DNA from: Myxococcales bacterium
Lineage (GTDB): Bacteria > Myxococcota_A > Polyangia > Polyangiales > Polyangiaceae
Direction: 5' to 3'
Length of the DNA stretch: 64,000 nt
NCBI GenBank assembly: GCA_013297655.1
Contig: JAAFHV010000001.1
Location: 19,267-83,266 of the forward strand
The notes beneath the pieces were generated by a model. The model saw only the letters and a list, made by a program, of their open reading frames with translations. It ran no database searches and was not told the origin of the DNA. Positions within the stretch are counted from its first letter, which is position 1. Each line of letters begins with the position of its first letter. Positions 53,554 through 61,568 of the stretch are shown here, piece after piece. A program made the translations under genes and the position numbers.

Positions 53554-53682
53554 TCGTGACTCTTCAAAGCAGGCCGCGTGCCATCAAATAGCATCGCGTT
53601 TTCAGCCATTTGTGCGAGTCCGCGGTGTGCCATGACGAGCCGCCACCGATCGAGCGCGGACCTCGAGTAGACGCCGGTCTCT

Positions 53683-54237
53683 TCAGCAGGGATCGTCGAT
53701 GACGGAGACTTGGCCGTCGCTCGACACGCGGACGATGCGCCTGCCGCATACCGAGGTCGAGGTCAGATCGAAGCCGCCATCGACGCGCGCGTAGGCAGCG
53801 GCGCCACACGAGAAGGTCTCGCCGCCGAGCTGTGCGATCACGATGGCCTCTTCGGGCGAGTCGATCGTGCCGAACAGCGCGCGCGCCTCGCTCGGCGAGC
53901 GAATCACGCCGACCTCGTCACCGCGGGTGTAAACCCAGTACGCAACCCTGCACACACCGGACGGCTGCTCTCGCATCGGCGCGGCTTTCGTGACGACGGA
54001 CAGCCCCTCGCAGCTATCGCCCATCAGGCGGAGGCTCGCGAGCTTGGTTTTGCATGCGTCGACATCGGTCGCGTTCGCGCACGGAGTGCCGCGTGAATCC
54101 GTGCCCATCGTCGGCGACCACTCCGCTACGTGCACCACGCCGCCGTTCCCTGCCGTGCGCACGTCGCGCTCCGTCGCTTCCGTCCGCGCGCCGATGAAAT
54201 CGACCTCATTCGTAGGCGAGAGTCCCTTCGCGAGCAC
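53683..54237 (-). pseudogene. 5'-truncated protein gene downstream of and in frame with cinA
   Basis: The ORF from the GTG at 54237 codes for 184 residues with paired cysteines (CANATDVDACKTKL, GDSCEG, SGVCRVAYWVYT, ETFSCGAAAY), as in exported lipoproteins, but there is no signal peptide. Plausible coding sequence continues upstream in frame (CQNGIGTGQFTAATCAQSEL) to the cinA TGA at 54313-54315 with no ATG. It looks as if the 5' end including the signal peptide was lost and the remainder now abuts cinA in the same frame. Confidence 0.55.
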
Positions 54238-54312
54238 GAGCTCGGACTGCGCGCACGTCGCAGCGGTGAATTGCCCTGTGCCAATTCCGTTTTGGCACAG
54301 TCCGAAAGTCGC

Positions 54313-55551
54313 TCAGGGCAGGCCGGCCACCGTACGTCGCAGGAGGTCGAGCGCGGCATACGCGGCATACGTCTGGATCATCGGGCGATCGTGCACGAAG
54401 AGGAGCGGCTTCACGACCGTGCCGGAGCGCGAGGCGACGGCGAGGAACACGGTGCCGACCGGCTTCTCCGGCGAGCCCCCACCCGGCCCCGCGACCCCCG
54501 TGATCGCGACGCCGAAGTCGGCCTTTGCGCGCGCGCGAATCCCTTCGGCCATCGCGCGGGCGACGGGCTCGCTCACCGCTCCGTGCGCCGCGATGAGCTC
54601 GGCAGGCACGTTCGCAAACTCGGTCTTCGCTTCGTTCGCGTAGGTGATCGCGCCGGCGAGGAGGAACCTTGAAGCCCCCGCAGGTCGCGTGAGCAAGTGA
54701 CCTACGAGCCCGCCGGTGCAGCTCTCCGCGAGCGCGAGGGTGAGCCCCTTCGCGACGAGGAGCTCGGACACGTGCGCCACGAGCCCGCCGTCGCCCTCGC
54801 CATACGCGTGGTCACCGAGCCGGCGCGTGACCTCGTCGGCGAGCGAACGAGCACGTGACTCCGCCGCGGCCGCGTCGCCTGCGCGCACGAAGACCTTCAC
54901 CTCGACCTCGGGAAAATGTGCCCGATAGCCAATCACGAGCCCGGGGTTGGCCTCTTCCAGGCCCGCGAGCCGCTCGCCGACGACGCTCTCGGGGAGCCCG
55001 AAGGTGCCAATCCGAATTTGATACGAGTCGCGCTTCGCGTGGCTCTCGATGCGTGGCGCGATCTGCTCGTCGAAGAGTTTTTTCATCTCGCGCGGGACAC
55101 CGGGAGTGAAAAAAAGCCGCGCGTTGCCGAGGGTGATGAAGAAGCCCGGCGCGGTGCCGATCGGGTTCACCAGCACGGTCGCCCCCGCAGGAAAATCGGC
55201 TTGTTTCTCGTTGGAAACCGACATGGTGCGCTTCAGCGACACGAACCGCTCGCGGATGCGGGCGAGAGAATCCTCGTCGCGAACGAGCGCCACGCCGAGG
55301 GCCTCTGCCGCGCACTCGGCGGTGAGATCGTCGGTCGTGGGGCCGAGCCCACCGGTGACGATGACGACCCCCACCTCCGAAGCCAAACGATGAAACGCAC
55401 GGACGATCTTCGGCTTGTCGTCTGCGACGACGGCGTGCTCGACCACGTCGAATCCGAGCTCGGTCAGGCGAGTGGAGAGCCACGCCGCGTTCGTGTTCAC
55501 GAGCTCGCCGCGGGTGAGCTCGGTGCCGATGGTCAGAATGGCGACGTCCAT
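54313..55551 (-). CDS. cinA: CinA-family protein (MoaB/MogA-like domain plus NMN deamidase domain)
   Basis: A 412-residue protein of usual length; the ATG follows GAGGAA by 7 nt. The N-terminal domain (MDVAILTIGTELTRGELVNT, VTGGLGPTTDDLT, FFTPGVPREM) is the competence-damage/MoaB-like fold, linked to ADP-ribose pyrophosphatase activity in some bacteria. The C-terminal PncC domain (LAESCTGGLVGHLLTRPAGA, AITGVAGPGGGSPEKPVGTV) converts NMN to NaMN in NAD recycling. This NAD/ADP-ribose link resonates with the PARG-like and macrodomain genes in the window. It lies 81 nt after the methyltransferase's far end and is convergently placed with nothing; the headless remnant follows directly. Confidence 0.95.
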   Translation of the reverse strand: MDVAILTIGTELTRGELVNTNAAWLSTRLTELGFDVVEHAVVADDKPKIVRAFHRLASEVGVVIVTGGLGPTTDDLTAECAAEALGVALVRDEDSLARIRERFVSLKRTMSVSNEKQADFPAGATVLVNPIGTAPGFFITLGNARLFFTPGVPREMKKLFDEQIAPRIESHAKRDSYQIRIGTFGLPESVVGERLAGLEEANPGLVIGYRAHFPEVEVKVFVRAGDAAAAESRARSLADEVTRRLGDHAYGEGDGGLVAHVSELLVAKGLTLALAESCTGGLVGHLLTRPAGASRFLLAGAITYANEAKTEFANVPAELIAAHGAVSEPVARAMAEGIRARAKADFGVAITGVAGPGGGSPEKPVGTVFLAVASRSGTVVKPLLFVHDRPMIQTYAAYAALDLLRRTVAGLP

Positions 55552-55631
55552 GGTGCGTTCCTCGGGGCGATGGCCTCGTTCGAGGCGGCGAGATCTTCTG
55601 TGTGTGTAGGTGTCGTAGTGGGGGCGGCGCG

Positions 55632-57173
55632 TCAGCGAGACAAGCCCGACTGCAGCGGCGTGACTGACCCCTCGACGCGACGGAGAGCCGCGTTTTTCCT
55701 AGCTGCGCGCGGCAAAGGAGCGGGCGCCGACCACACGATCCCGAGGTGGCGCATGAGCCGCGTGATCGAAAGCGACGCGAGGAGCGCCTTGCCCAGCGGG
55801 CGCTTCGCGTCCCAAAACACCCGCGCCTCGAAGAAGTCGCGCGCGGGGGCAGACTCGAGGGCGAACATGACCCGCGCGGCCTCTTCTTGGGTATCGAACG
55901 CGAGGAACGTGACCGTATCGTCGAACACGACGGGGCGCCCCTCGTGGGGCCCGACGAGGCGAAACGCGAGCCGCTTGTAGAGACCGCAAATAGCCACTTT
56001 GTACGGCGCGAACGAATACGGACCGATACCGAAGATCGCGAACGGAGAGCGCCCCTCGTAGACACGGCTCTTCCGCGCGGCGAGGGCAGCGGCGTTTTGC
56101 GCGAGGTACGCATGGAGCCGCGGTGCCTGCGTCTCGAGAGTAGACGTGTCGTCGGAGAGGCTGATCTGCGGCACGACGAGGGCGCGTCGACCCGCCGCGC
56201 GCCCGTTGGCGACGTCGGAGCCCTTGAGGAACGGATACACGCGGTCGACCTCGACCTCGACCTCCTCCCCGCGACCGTTCCGCAGGCCTGCGTTCGTGAC
56301 CTCGAGCTCCATCACCTTCGCTGCGTCGTGCTTCACCCCCGAGCGCCACACGATCTCGTTCGGATCGCCTTTTTCCTTCGCGAGGTGCCGCGTCTCGTCG
56401 AACGCTTGGAGGTTCGCGGTGAGGGTGCCGCCGACGACGGCCATCGTGCGTGAGGCCGGATCGTCGAGCGAAGCGTGCATCGCGAACGCACCGGCGGCCG
56501 CCCCCTCCGCGGCGGCCCACATGGAAAGCACGACCGCGTCGACCGATGCACCGAACGCTTTTTGGGAGTCGATCGTGTGGAGTGATCCCGCGACCGCGAG
56601 CGCCTCCTCCGTAACGTAGGAGACCATCTTCCGCGCGACCGCAGACTTGCAGAGCATGACGATCCGCGCCCCGTGCGGGAGACCCGCGTGGACGAGCGCA
56701 CGAAGCATCCACTCCGAGATATCGAAGTTCGACGCGCCGGTGAGGGCACGAAGGCCGGAGTCGCCGCGGTCGTTCTTTTTGACGGGGAGGTTCGCGCCGC
56801 CGAGGCGCCCGAGCGCCGAGTTGGTGACCCACGGGGGATTGCCGAGCACGATGACCGGCTTCGGGAGGCGCGCGATCTCCTTCCCCCACGCGACATCGAA
56901 GAAGTCGCGCACCTTCACACGCGCCCCCGCGCCGAGGGCGCCCTTCGCCTCTTTCACGTACGCCGCGTTCGTGTCGAAGCCAATCAGCGCCGCAGACGGA
57001 AAGAGCTCTTTCGCGGCGAGCAGGAACGCGCCGCGGCCGCACGTAGGCTCCACCACCGCGGCCGGAGGAGGGAACGCGCGCGCGACGAACGCCGTCACCT
57101 CGCGGGCGAGATCGAGCGGCGTCTGGAAGTCACCGAAGACGGTGTGCTCGGACGTTTTTTTCCTTCGCTCCAC
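55632..57173 (-). CDS. Orphan adenine-specific DNA methyltransferase (Eco57I-like, gamma class)
   Basis: A 513-residue protein starting at GTG. Motif X GDFQTPLDLAREV (14-26), motif I EPTCGRGAFL (42-51) and the catalytic motif IV GNPPWVTNSALG (111-122) define an N6-adenine (or N4-cytosine) methyltransferase; the stretch SNFDISEWMLRALV and RIVMLCKSAVARKMV match type II/IIG relatives. The C-terminal ~250 residues probably form the target-recognition part. No restriction nuclease or specificity partner lies next to it, so it may be regulatory or an orphan of a lost R-M system. It is divergent from the MFS gene over 130 nt. Confidence 0.88.
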   Translation of the reverse strand: MERRKKTSEHTVFGDFQTPLDLAREVTAFVARAFPPPAAVVEPTCGRGAFLLAAKELFPSAALIGFDTNAAYVKEAKGALGAGARVKVRDFFDVAWGKEIARLPKPVIVLGNPPWVTNSALGRLGGANLPVKKNDRGDSGLRALTGASNFDISEWMLRALVHAGLPHGARIVMLCKSAVARKMVSYVTEEALAVAGSLHTIDSQKAFGASVDAVVLSMWAAAEGAAAGAFAMHASLDDPASRTMAVVGGTLTANLQAFDETRHLAKEKGDPNEIVWRSGVKHDAAKVMELEVTNAGLRNGRGEEVEVEVDRVYPFLKGSDVANGRAAGRRALVVPQISLSDDTSTLETQAPRLHAYLAQNAAALAARKSRVYEGRSPFAIFGIGPYSFAPYKVAICGLYKRLAFRLVGPHEGRPVVFDDTVTFLAFDTQEEAARVMFALESAPARDFFEARVFWDAKRPLGKALLASLSITRLMRHLGIVWSAPAPLPRAARKNAALRRVEGSVTPLQSGLSR

Positions 57174-57303
57174 GCTCGCCGAACCCTACACGCCAAGCAC
57201 CGGCGCTCAAAGCGAGCATCGCGCGGACGCGTGGAAATTCCAGCCGATTTCACGTCGAACACGATTTCTTGTCACGCCTCGCGCGGCCGTTCGTTGACCG
57301 CAC

Positions 57304-58806
57304 ATGAGCACGATTCGTTCGTTCCTCGAGTCCTCGGCGTACGTGCGTGCGTTTCGTGAGGAGCCCAAGCTGCGTGGATATGCCGCCGCCCACTTCGTCG
57401 ACGACGTGGGCGTCGCGGTCGCGACCTGGGCGTCGATGCTCCTCATGACGAACCTGTTCACGAGCCAACGCGAGCGAGCGCAGCTCATGTTGCCTACCCT
57501 CGCCTGCTTCTTGATTGGCACCCTCGTGTCCGGGCCGCTCGCGGATCGAGGCGCGCGCGGCACGAAGGAGAGCCTCGCACGACGTCGGTACCGGCTCGTC
57601 GTATGGGCGCGCCTCCTCGAGACGCTCGCGCTCGGCGTCCTCGTGCTCCGCCTCGCGAACGGCGTTCCCACCATAGGCACGGTGCTCCCCTTCGCGATGC
57701 TGACGGCGTTCTCGAAGACCGCGTTTCGGCCTGCAAAAATAGCCTTCTCCGTCGATCTTCTCTCCCACGAGACACCGCAGATGGACGCCGATGGAAAGCC
57801 CCTTCTCGACGAGCGCGGGGCGCCGCTCTTCCAGAAAACGCACCTCCTCGTGATGGGCTCGGTGATTGGCGTGCTCGGCGCGACGGCGGTGCTCGTCGGG
57901 CTCTTGCTCGGCGGCAGGGTGGTGGCGGCCGCGCACGGCAGCTTCGCGTTCCTCTTCTTGATTCAGGCCGTGATGCACCTCGCCTTCTGCGCGATGGTGG
58001 CGCTCTTCTGTCACCCGACCCGCAGCGCCCGTGAGGTGCGGCTCCGCGACCTCGTCGTCGACGTCGCCGGCGAGGGTGAGCTCGCGATCGGACACGCTTC
58101 GGAGGCACCCGCGAACGAGCGTCGGATCGGGTTCTTCGGCTCGCTTTGGGAGGGCATGCGGTTTCTCCTCGGCAAGGAGCGCAGGCCCCTCTTGGCGATG
58201 CTCTGCGGCACCGCGCTCGTGGAGCTCGTGACCGAGTCGTACGACGGAAAAATGATCGTGAAGCAGGTGCTCCACGGCGGCGACGACGCGGTTCGCCACG
58301 CCGAAATCGTATGGAGTATCGTAGGCATACTCGCGGTCGCGGCCGTCCCCATGCTCGCCCGCGCCCTGGGCAGCCTAGGCAAGGTGTTCCTCGTCACGAT
58401 GCTGATCGACGGCCTCGTGATCGCCTTCGCAGGGCACCTCGCCGGTCGCGGCGGCGCCGGCATGATCGTCCCCTTCGCGGCGGTGCTCGCGGTCGACCAT
58501 TCGCTCACGCAGACGAGCGTGTCTCTCGCCGAGCTCGCGCAGAACAGCGCGTCGAGCGCGGGCATGCGCGGTCGCATCGCGGGCCTCTATGCCTTCTTCG
58601 TCATCGTGGGCGACATGCTCGTCGAGGGCATCGCGACCGAGGCAGCCGAGCGCTTCGGCATTCCCGGTATGCTCGTCCGTGTCGGCATCCTCCAAGTCGG
58701 CATCGTGCTGATCTTGGCCATCGTCGGTGGCCGTCGCCTCGTTCGTTTCGGACTCCACGATCGCCGCACGCCCGGTGAAACCGACCCCCTGCCGGCCACG
58801 ACGTGA
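57304..58806 (+). CDS. MFS-type membrane transporter
   Basis: A 500-residue polytopic protein with about 12 hydrophobic helices. Early helices include VATWASMLLMTNLF and TLACFLIGTLVSGPLADRGA, the latter resembling the MFS loop 2-3 motif (G-x-x-D-R-x-x-R as GPLADRGARG). A hydrophilic central loop at ~250-285 (GELAIGHASEAPANERR) splits two six-helix halves. The substrate is unknown; the layout is like MFS lysophospholipid or drug transporters. Its stop overlaps an in-frame GTG of the next gene (GTGA), and the histidine-kinase-like gene is in the same transcript. Confidence 0.85.
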   Translation: MSTIRSFLESSAYVRAFREEPKLRGYAAAHFVDDVGVAVATWASMLLMTNLFTSQRERAQLMLPTLACFLIGTLVSGPLADRGARGTKESLARRRYRLVVWARLLETLALGVLVLRLANGVPTIGTVLPFAMLTAFSKTAFRPAKIAFSVDLLSHETPQMDADGKPLLDERGAPLFQKTHLLVMGSVIGVLGATAVLVGLLLGGRVVAAAHGSFAFLFLIQAVMHLAFCAMVALFCHPTRSAREVRLRDLVVDVAGEGELAIGHASEAPANERRIGFFGSLWEGMRFLLGKERRPLLAMLCGTALVELVTESYDGKMIVKQVLHGGDDAVRHAEIVWSIVGILAVAAVPMLARALGSLGKVFLVTMLIDGLVIAFAGHLAGRGGAGMIVPFAAVLAVDHSLTQTSVSLAELAQNSASSAGMRGRIAGLYAFFVIVGDMLVEGIATEAAERFGIPGMLVRVGILQVGIVLILAIVGGRRLVRFGLHDRRTPGETDPLPATT

Positions 58807-58835
58807 CGAAACCGTCGAGCGAAAGGGAAAATGCG

Positions 58836-59510
58836 ATGAAGGTCGATACCGCGCTCCGTCGCTCGCTCGCCTCGCGCGACGCATTCCTCGACGAGGTGTC
58901 CGTGAAGCTCGATCGCTTGGTCTACGCGTTGGAAACGCAGGATTACCCGCCTGCGCTGCGGGCCGACCTCGCCTCTTTCGTACGCGAGCTGGGGCTCATC
59001 GCGCGCCCGAACATGCCTATCGCGCTCCGGCGGAGGCGGGTCGATCTTCTGCAAACGGTGAGTCGCTTCTTCGACCCCGCGCGCCTCTCGGAGAAAAAGC
59101 TCGCCGTGCACGAGGTGCGGGAGGGCACACTCGTCGGGGCGTGGGACGTGGAGCTGCTCGGCACCGTCGTCGCCGAGCTCGTGAGCAACGCCGTCAAGTA
59201 CCGCGGGGCTTCGCCGATCACGATCGACGTCACGGTGGCGCGCGGGAAGGCGCGCATCGTCATCGGCAACGAAGCCAACCGCGCGGTCGTCCCCGGTCGT
59301 CGTCGCGCGGAGCGCTTCGGCCGCGGCGAGACGCGGCGTCACGTGCGCGGCTTCGGGGTGGGCCTGTGGCTCGTCGAGCGCATCACGAAGGCCCACGGTG
59401 GCACGTCACGATTGACGACACGAGAGGGAAAAACAAGCGCGATCGTGTCGCTCCCGTTCACCCGCGCGACGGGCGCGGCGAGGCTCTCCCTCCGCCTCGT
59501 CGACGCCTGA
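58836..59510 (+). CDS. Histidine-kinase-like ATPase lacking the phospho-acceptor His
   Basis: A 224-residue cytoplasmic protein. The start at 58836 follows AAAGGG; a GTG at 58803 overlapping the MFS stop is the alternative. The dimerisation helix SLASRDAFLDEVSVKLDRLV has Lys-Leu where HisKA has His-Glu/Asp-Leu (position 24), so no autophosphorylation site is visible. The HATPase_c domain is complete: N box ELVSNAVKYRG (Asn118), G box GFGVGLWLVERITKAHGG (171-189). It may be a pseudo-kinase or act on a partner. It is co-transcribed with the transporter. Confidence 0.85.
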   Translation: MKVDTALRRSLASRDAFLDEVSVKLDRLVYALETQDYPPALRADLASFVRELGLIARPNMPIALRRRRVDLLQTVSRFFDPARLSEKKLAVHEVREGTLVGAWDVELLGTVVAELVSNAVKYRGASPITIDVTVARGKARIVIGNEANRAVVPGRRRAERFGRGETRRHVRGFGVGLWLVERITKAHGGTSRLTTREGKTSAIVSLPFTRATGAARLSLRLVDA

Positions 59511-59577
59511 CCAAGCCAAAGCGCACCCCGCGGTGGCCCCCCTTCCATGTTTCGGTCGCGCGCCCTAGCAATACCCC

Positions 59578-60042
59578 ATGACCATCGTGCTCACACCCAT
59601 CGGCGTCGTGAGGTCCACCCGCGCCACGATCGAGGACGACGACTGGGACCGCGAGACGGCGAGCCTGGTGCTCTCGGACGCGTTCGAGCCCGAAGCGCTC
59701 GCGGGGCTCGACACGTTCTCCCACGTCGAGGTGCTGTTTCATATGGACCGCGTTCCGGAGCAAAAGATCGAGACCGCAGCTCGCCATCCCCGAAACAACG
59801 CCGACTGGCCGAAGGTGGGTATCTTCGCGCAGCGGGGTAAAAATAGGCCCAATCGCATCGGGCTCTCCGTCTGCCGCGTGCTCGCGGTGGAGGGTCGGGT
59901 GGTGCACGTGGGTGGCCTCGACGCGATCGACGGCTCACCCATCCTCGACATCAAGCCTTATGTGAAACAGTTCGGTCCCCGCGGCGACGTCGTAGAGCCG
60001 CTTTGGATGGACGAGCTCATGCGCGGGTATTATGAGAAATGA
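59578..60042 (+). CDS. tRNA-methyltransferase TrmO family (TsaA/YaeB) protein
   Basis: A 154-residue protein of usual single-domain length. The family core is MTIVLTPIGVVRSTR (1-15), TFSHVEVLFHMDRV, NRPNRIGLSVCRVLAVEG and DAIDGSPILDIKPYVKQF; TrmO uses SAM to methylate t6A37 of tRNA(Thr). The usual C-terminal extension of E. coli TrmO is missing, as in many shorter homologues. It lies 67 nt after the kinase-like gene, same strand, and is convergent with the lectin-like lipoprotein. Confidence 0.9.
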   Translation: MTIVLTPIGVVRSTRATIEDDDWDRETASLVLSDAFEPEALAGLDTFSHVEVLFHMDRVPEQKIETAARHPRNNADWPKVGIFAQRGKNRPNRIGLSVCRVLAVEGRVVHVGGLDAIDGSPILDIKPYVKQFGPRGDVVEPLWMDELMRGYYEK

Positions 60043-60076
60043 CCGACGCGCGAGGCGCGTTGGCCCCTTCGTCGCG

Positions 60077-61000
60077 TCAAGGATCACACGATTTGATCTC
60101 GACGTCATCGAGGTGAAATCCAGGGGAGTCACGTCCGCCCGAGCCAGCAGAGAACACGAACGCGCGATAGGGCATCGAAGGGTCTCGATCGGTCGTCGAC
60201 CGAACCACGGTCGAACGCGGAGCGCCCCCGGAGGCGAGGATGTTCTCTCCCGGGGTGGTGAGCTCGTATACGTAGTTTCCATTTCTACGCACGATCTTGC
60301 CGACGAGCTTCACGGGCCCCTGGGTGGTGATCGTCGCCAATGTGCCGCGGTCGTTCGTCGGGTCGTTCGACTCCACCTCGGTCTCGACGAACTTGCGCGG
60401 ATTGGCATAGAGATCGGCGAAGAAGCCGTATCCGTGTTGGTTTTGCGGATCGGTGGTCATCCCGAAGTTGGGCCCGTCGCGGAAAGTGGCATTGTCGGGG
60501 AGCTCGAGCTCGAGCCAAGAGACCGCGAAGCCGTCGGCGGTGTCGCCCGTGTTGCCGAGCGCCTCCGTCGTAAACGTGAAGGTCGCCTCGAACCCGGTGA
60601 TGGGCGCGAGGTTGGCATAGGCCGCGCCCGCGGAGGAGCGCACGCCCCTCGAGACCAACGTGAGCGCGCCCCCAGCGGCGAGCCCGCCGGCCGGTACAAC
60701 GTGGACGAGCGCGCCACCGTCGCCCGAGAAGTCTTCCTTCAGCACGGTCGTGCAATTGGCATCCGCAACCGAAGCGTCCTCGCCCGCGTCGCTGCCCTCG
60801 ACCTCCGCGTCCGGCGGATTGGGAGGGCCACCGTCGGGCGGGTCCGGCGCGCCGCGATCGGCGAGTGAAGCGTCGAGCCCGGCGAGGTCGGGATTCGCGT
60901 CGACGGAGAGCGAGAGCCCGCATGCCACGACGGCCACGGAAGAAACGCTCGCGATTGTCACCAACGGGAGACGCCAAAACGAACGGTACGTACGAGTCAT
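60077..61000 (-). CDS. Lectin-like-fold lipoprotein
   Basis: A 307-residue protein. The start at 61000 follows GGGAG and gives signal MTRTYRSFWRLPLVTIASVS with lipobox Cys27 (AVVAC). A long Asp/Pro/Ala/Gly linker is followed by a jelly-roll-like domain: ITGFEATFTFTTEALGNTGD, DGFAVSWLELELPDNAT, GYGFFADLYANPRKFVETE and a closing strand FHLDDVEIKSC. The Asp/Asn-Gly-Phe-Ala pattern is that of L-type lectin (legume-lectin-like) folds, so carbohydrate binding at the cell surface is plausible. It is paired across the ArsR region with another lectin-like lipoprotein. Confidence 0.75.
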   Translation of the reverse strand: MTRTYRSFWRLPLVTIASVSSVAVVACGLSLSVDANPDLAGLDASLADRGAPDPPDGGPPNPPDAEVEGSDAGEDASVADANCTTVLKEDFSGDGGALVHVVPAGGLAAGGALTLVSRGVRSSAGAAYANLAPITGFEATFTFTTEALGNTGDTADGFAVSWLELELPDNATFRDGPNFGMTTDPQNQHGYGFFADLYANPRKFVETEVESNDPTNDRGTLATITTQGPVKLVGKIVRRNGNYVYELTTPGENILASGGAPRSTVVRSTTDRDPSMPYRAFVFSAGSGGRDSPGFHLDDVEIKSCDP

Positions 61001-61119
61001 GATCGTCACTCCCTCTCGACGTTCAGCAAAGCGTAGCAAGCTCGGCTCTCCGCGCCCTGGCCGATCGCCGCGCTCGCGGCGAGGGCCGCTACCTTGACAT
61101 CGATCGCGCCGCACATAAC

Positions 61120-61135
61120 TTAAGCATGTGCTTAA
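61120..61135. promoter_or_regulatory. Palindromic operator over the arsR-type start codon
   Basis: TTAAGCA-TG-TGCTTAA is a perfect 7-bp inverted repeat with a 2-nt centre, in AT-rich sequence unlike its surroundings, and it contains the GTG start of the ArsR-type gene (61128). The placement suggests that the regulator represses its own gene, and possibly the divergent lectin-like gene, by binding here. Confidence 0.65.
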
Positions 61136-61481
61136 CCAATCGCTCTTGGACCTCGTCTTTCATGCGCTCGCGGATCCGACACGGCGCGCGATTGTGGAGC
61201 GTCTCTCCAAGGGCCCCGCCTCCGTGAGCGAGCTCGCCGCCCCGCTGGAGATGACACTCGCGGCGGTGGTCCAGCACGTTCAGGTGCTCGAGGAGAGCGG
61301 CATCATTCGTACGGAAAAGGTCGGCCGGGTGCGCACCTGCCGCATCGAATTCGCTGGCTTCGTTGCGGCGGAAAAGTGGATTTCGGGTCGAAAGGCGCAG
61401 TGGGAGCGGCGGCTCGATCGCCTGGGTGATCTCGTCGCCGAAGACGATCCGAAGCCGAACGAGAAGAGGAAGGACATCTGA
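61128..61481 (+). CDS. ArsR-family transcriptional regulator
   Basis: A 117-residue winged-helix regulator: LVFHALADPTRRAIVERLSK (8-27) and SVSELAAPLEMTLAAVVQHV, LEESGIIRTEKVGRVRTCRI. The RRAIVERL start and the C-terminal FVAAEKWISGRKAQWERRLD resemble the SRPBCC/AHSA1-linked ArsR subgroup, which lacks metal-binding cysteines; none of the usual metal ligands is seen. The expected downstream SRPBCC-domain partner is absent. GTG at 61128 is used because the ATG at 61126 is out of frame. Confidence 0.9.
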   Translation: MLNQSLLDLVFHALADPTRRAIVERLSKGPASVSELAAPLEMTLAAVVQHVQVLEESGIIRTEKVGRVRTCRIEFAGFVAAEKWISGRKAQWERRLDRLGDLVAEDDPKPNEKRKDI

Positions 61482-61568
61482 GCGCGCTCGCCTTCGCCAG
61501 AAGGACCGCGTCGGCGCACCGCCCGCTCCGTGCCTTTTGCGAAGATCGTGCAGAGGAGGTCGGAGAGG

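Noticed and set aside
54238..54315. Reading the cinA TGA as selenocysteine or programmed read-through
   Set aside because: CinA ends normally there, no SECIS-like hairpin is evident after the TGA, and gene truncation explains the downstream frame better.
55632..57173. A full restriction-modification or phage-defence island
   Set aside because: No nuclease, helicase or other defence gene flanks the methyltransferase; neighbours are cinA and an MFS transporter.
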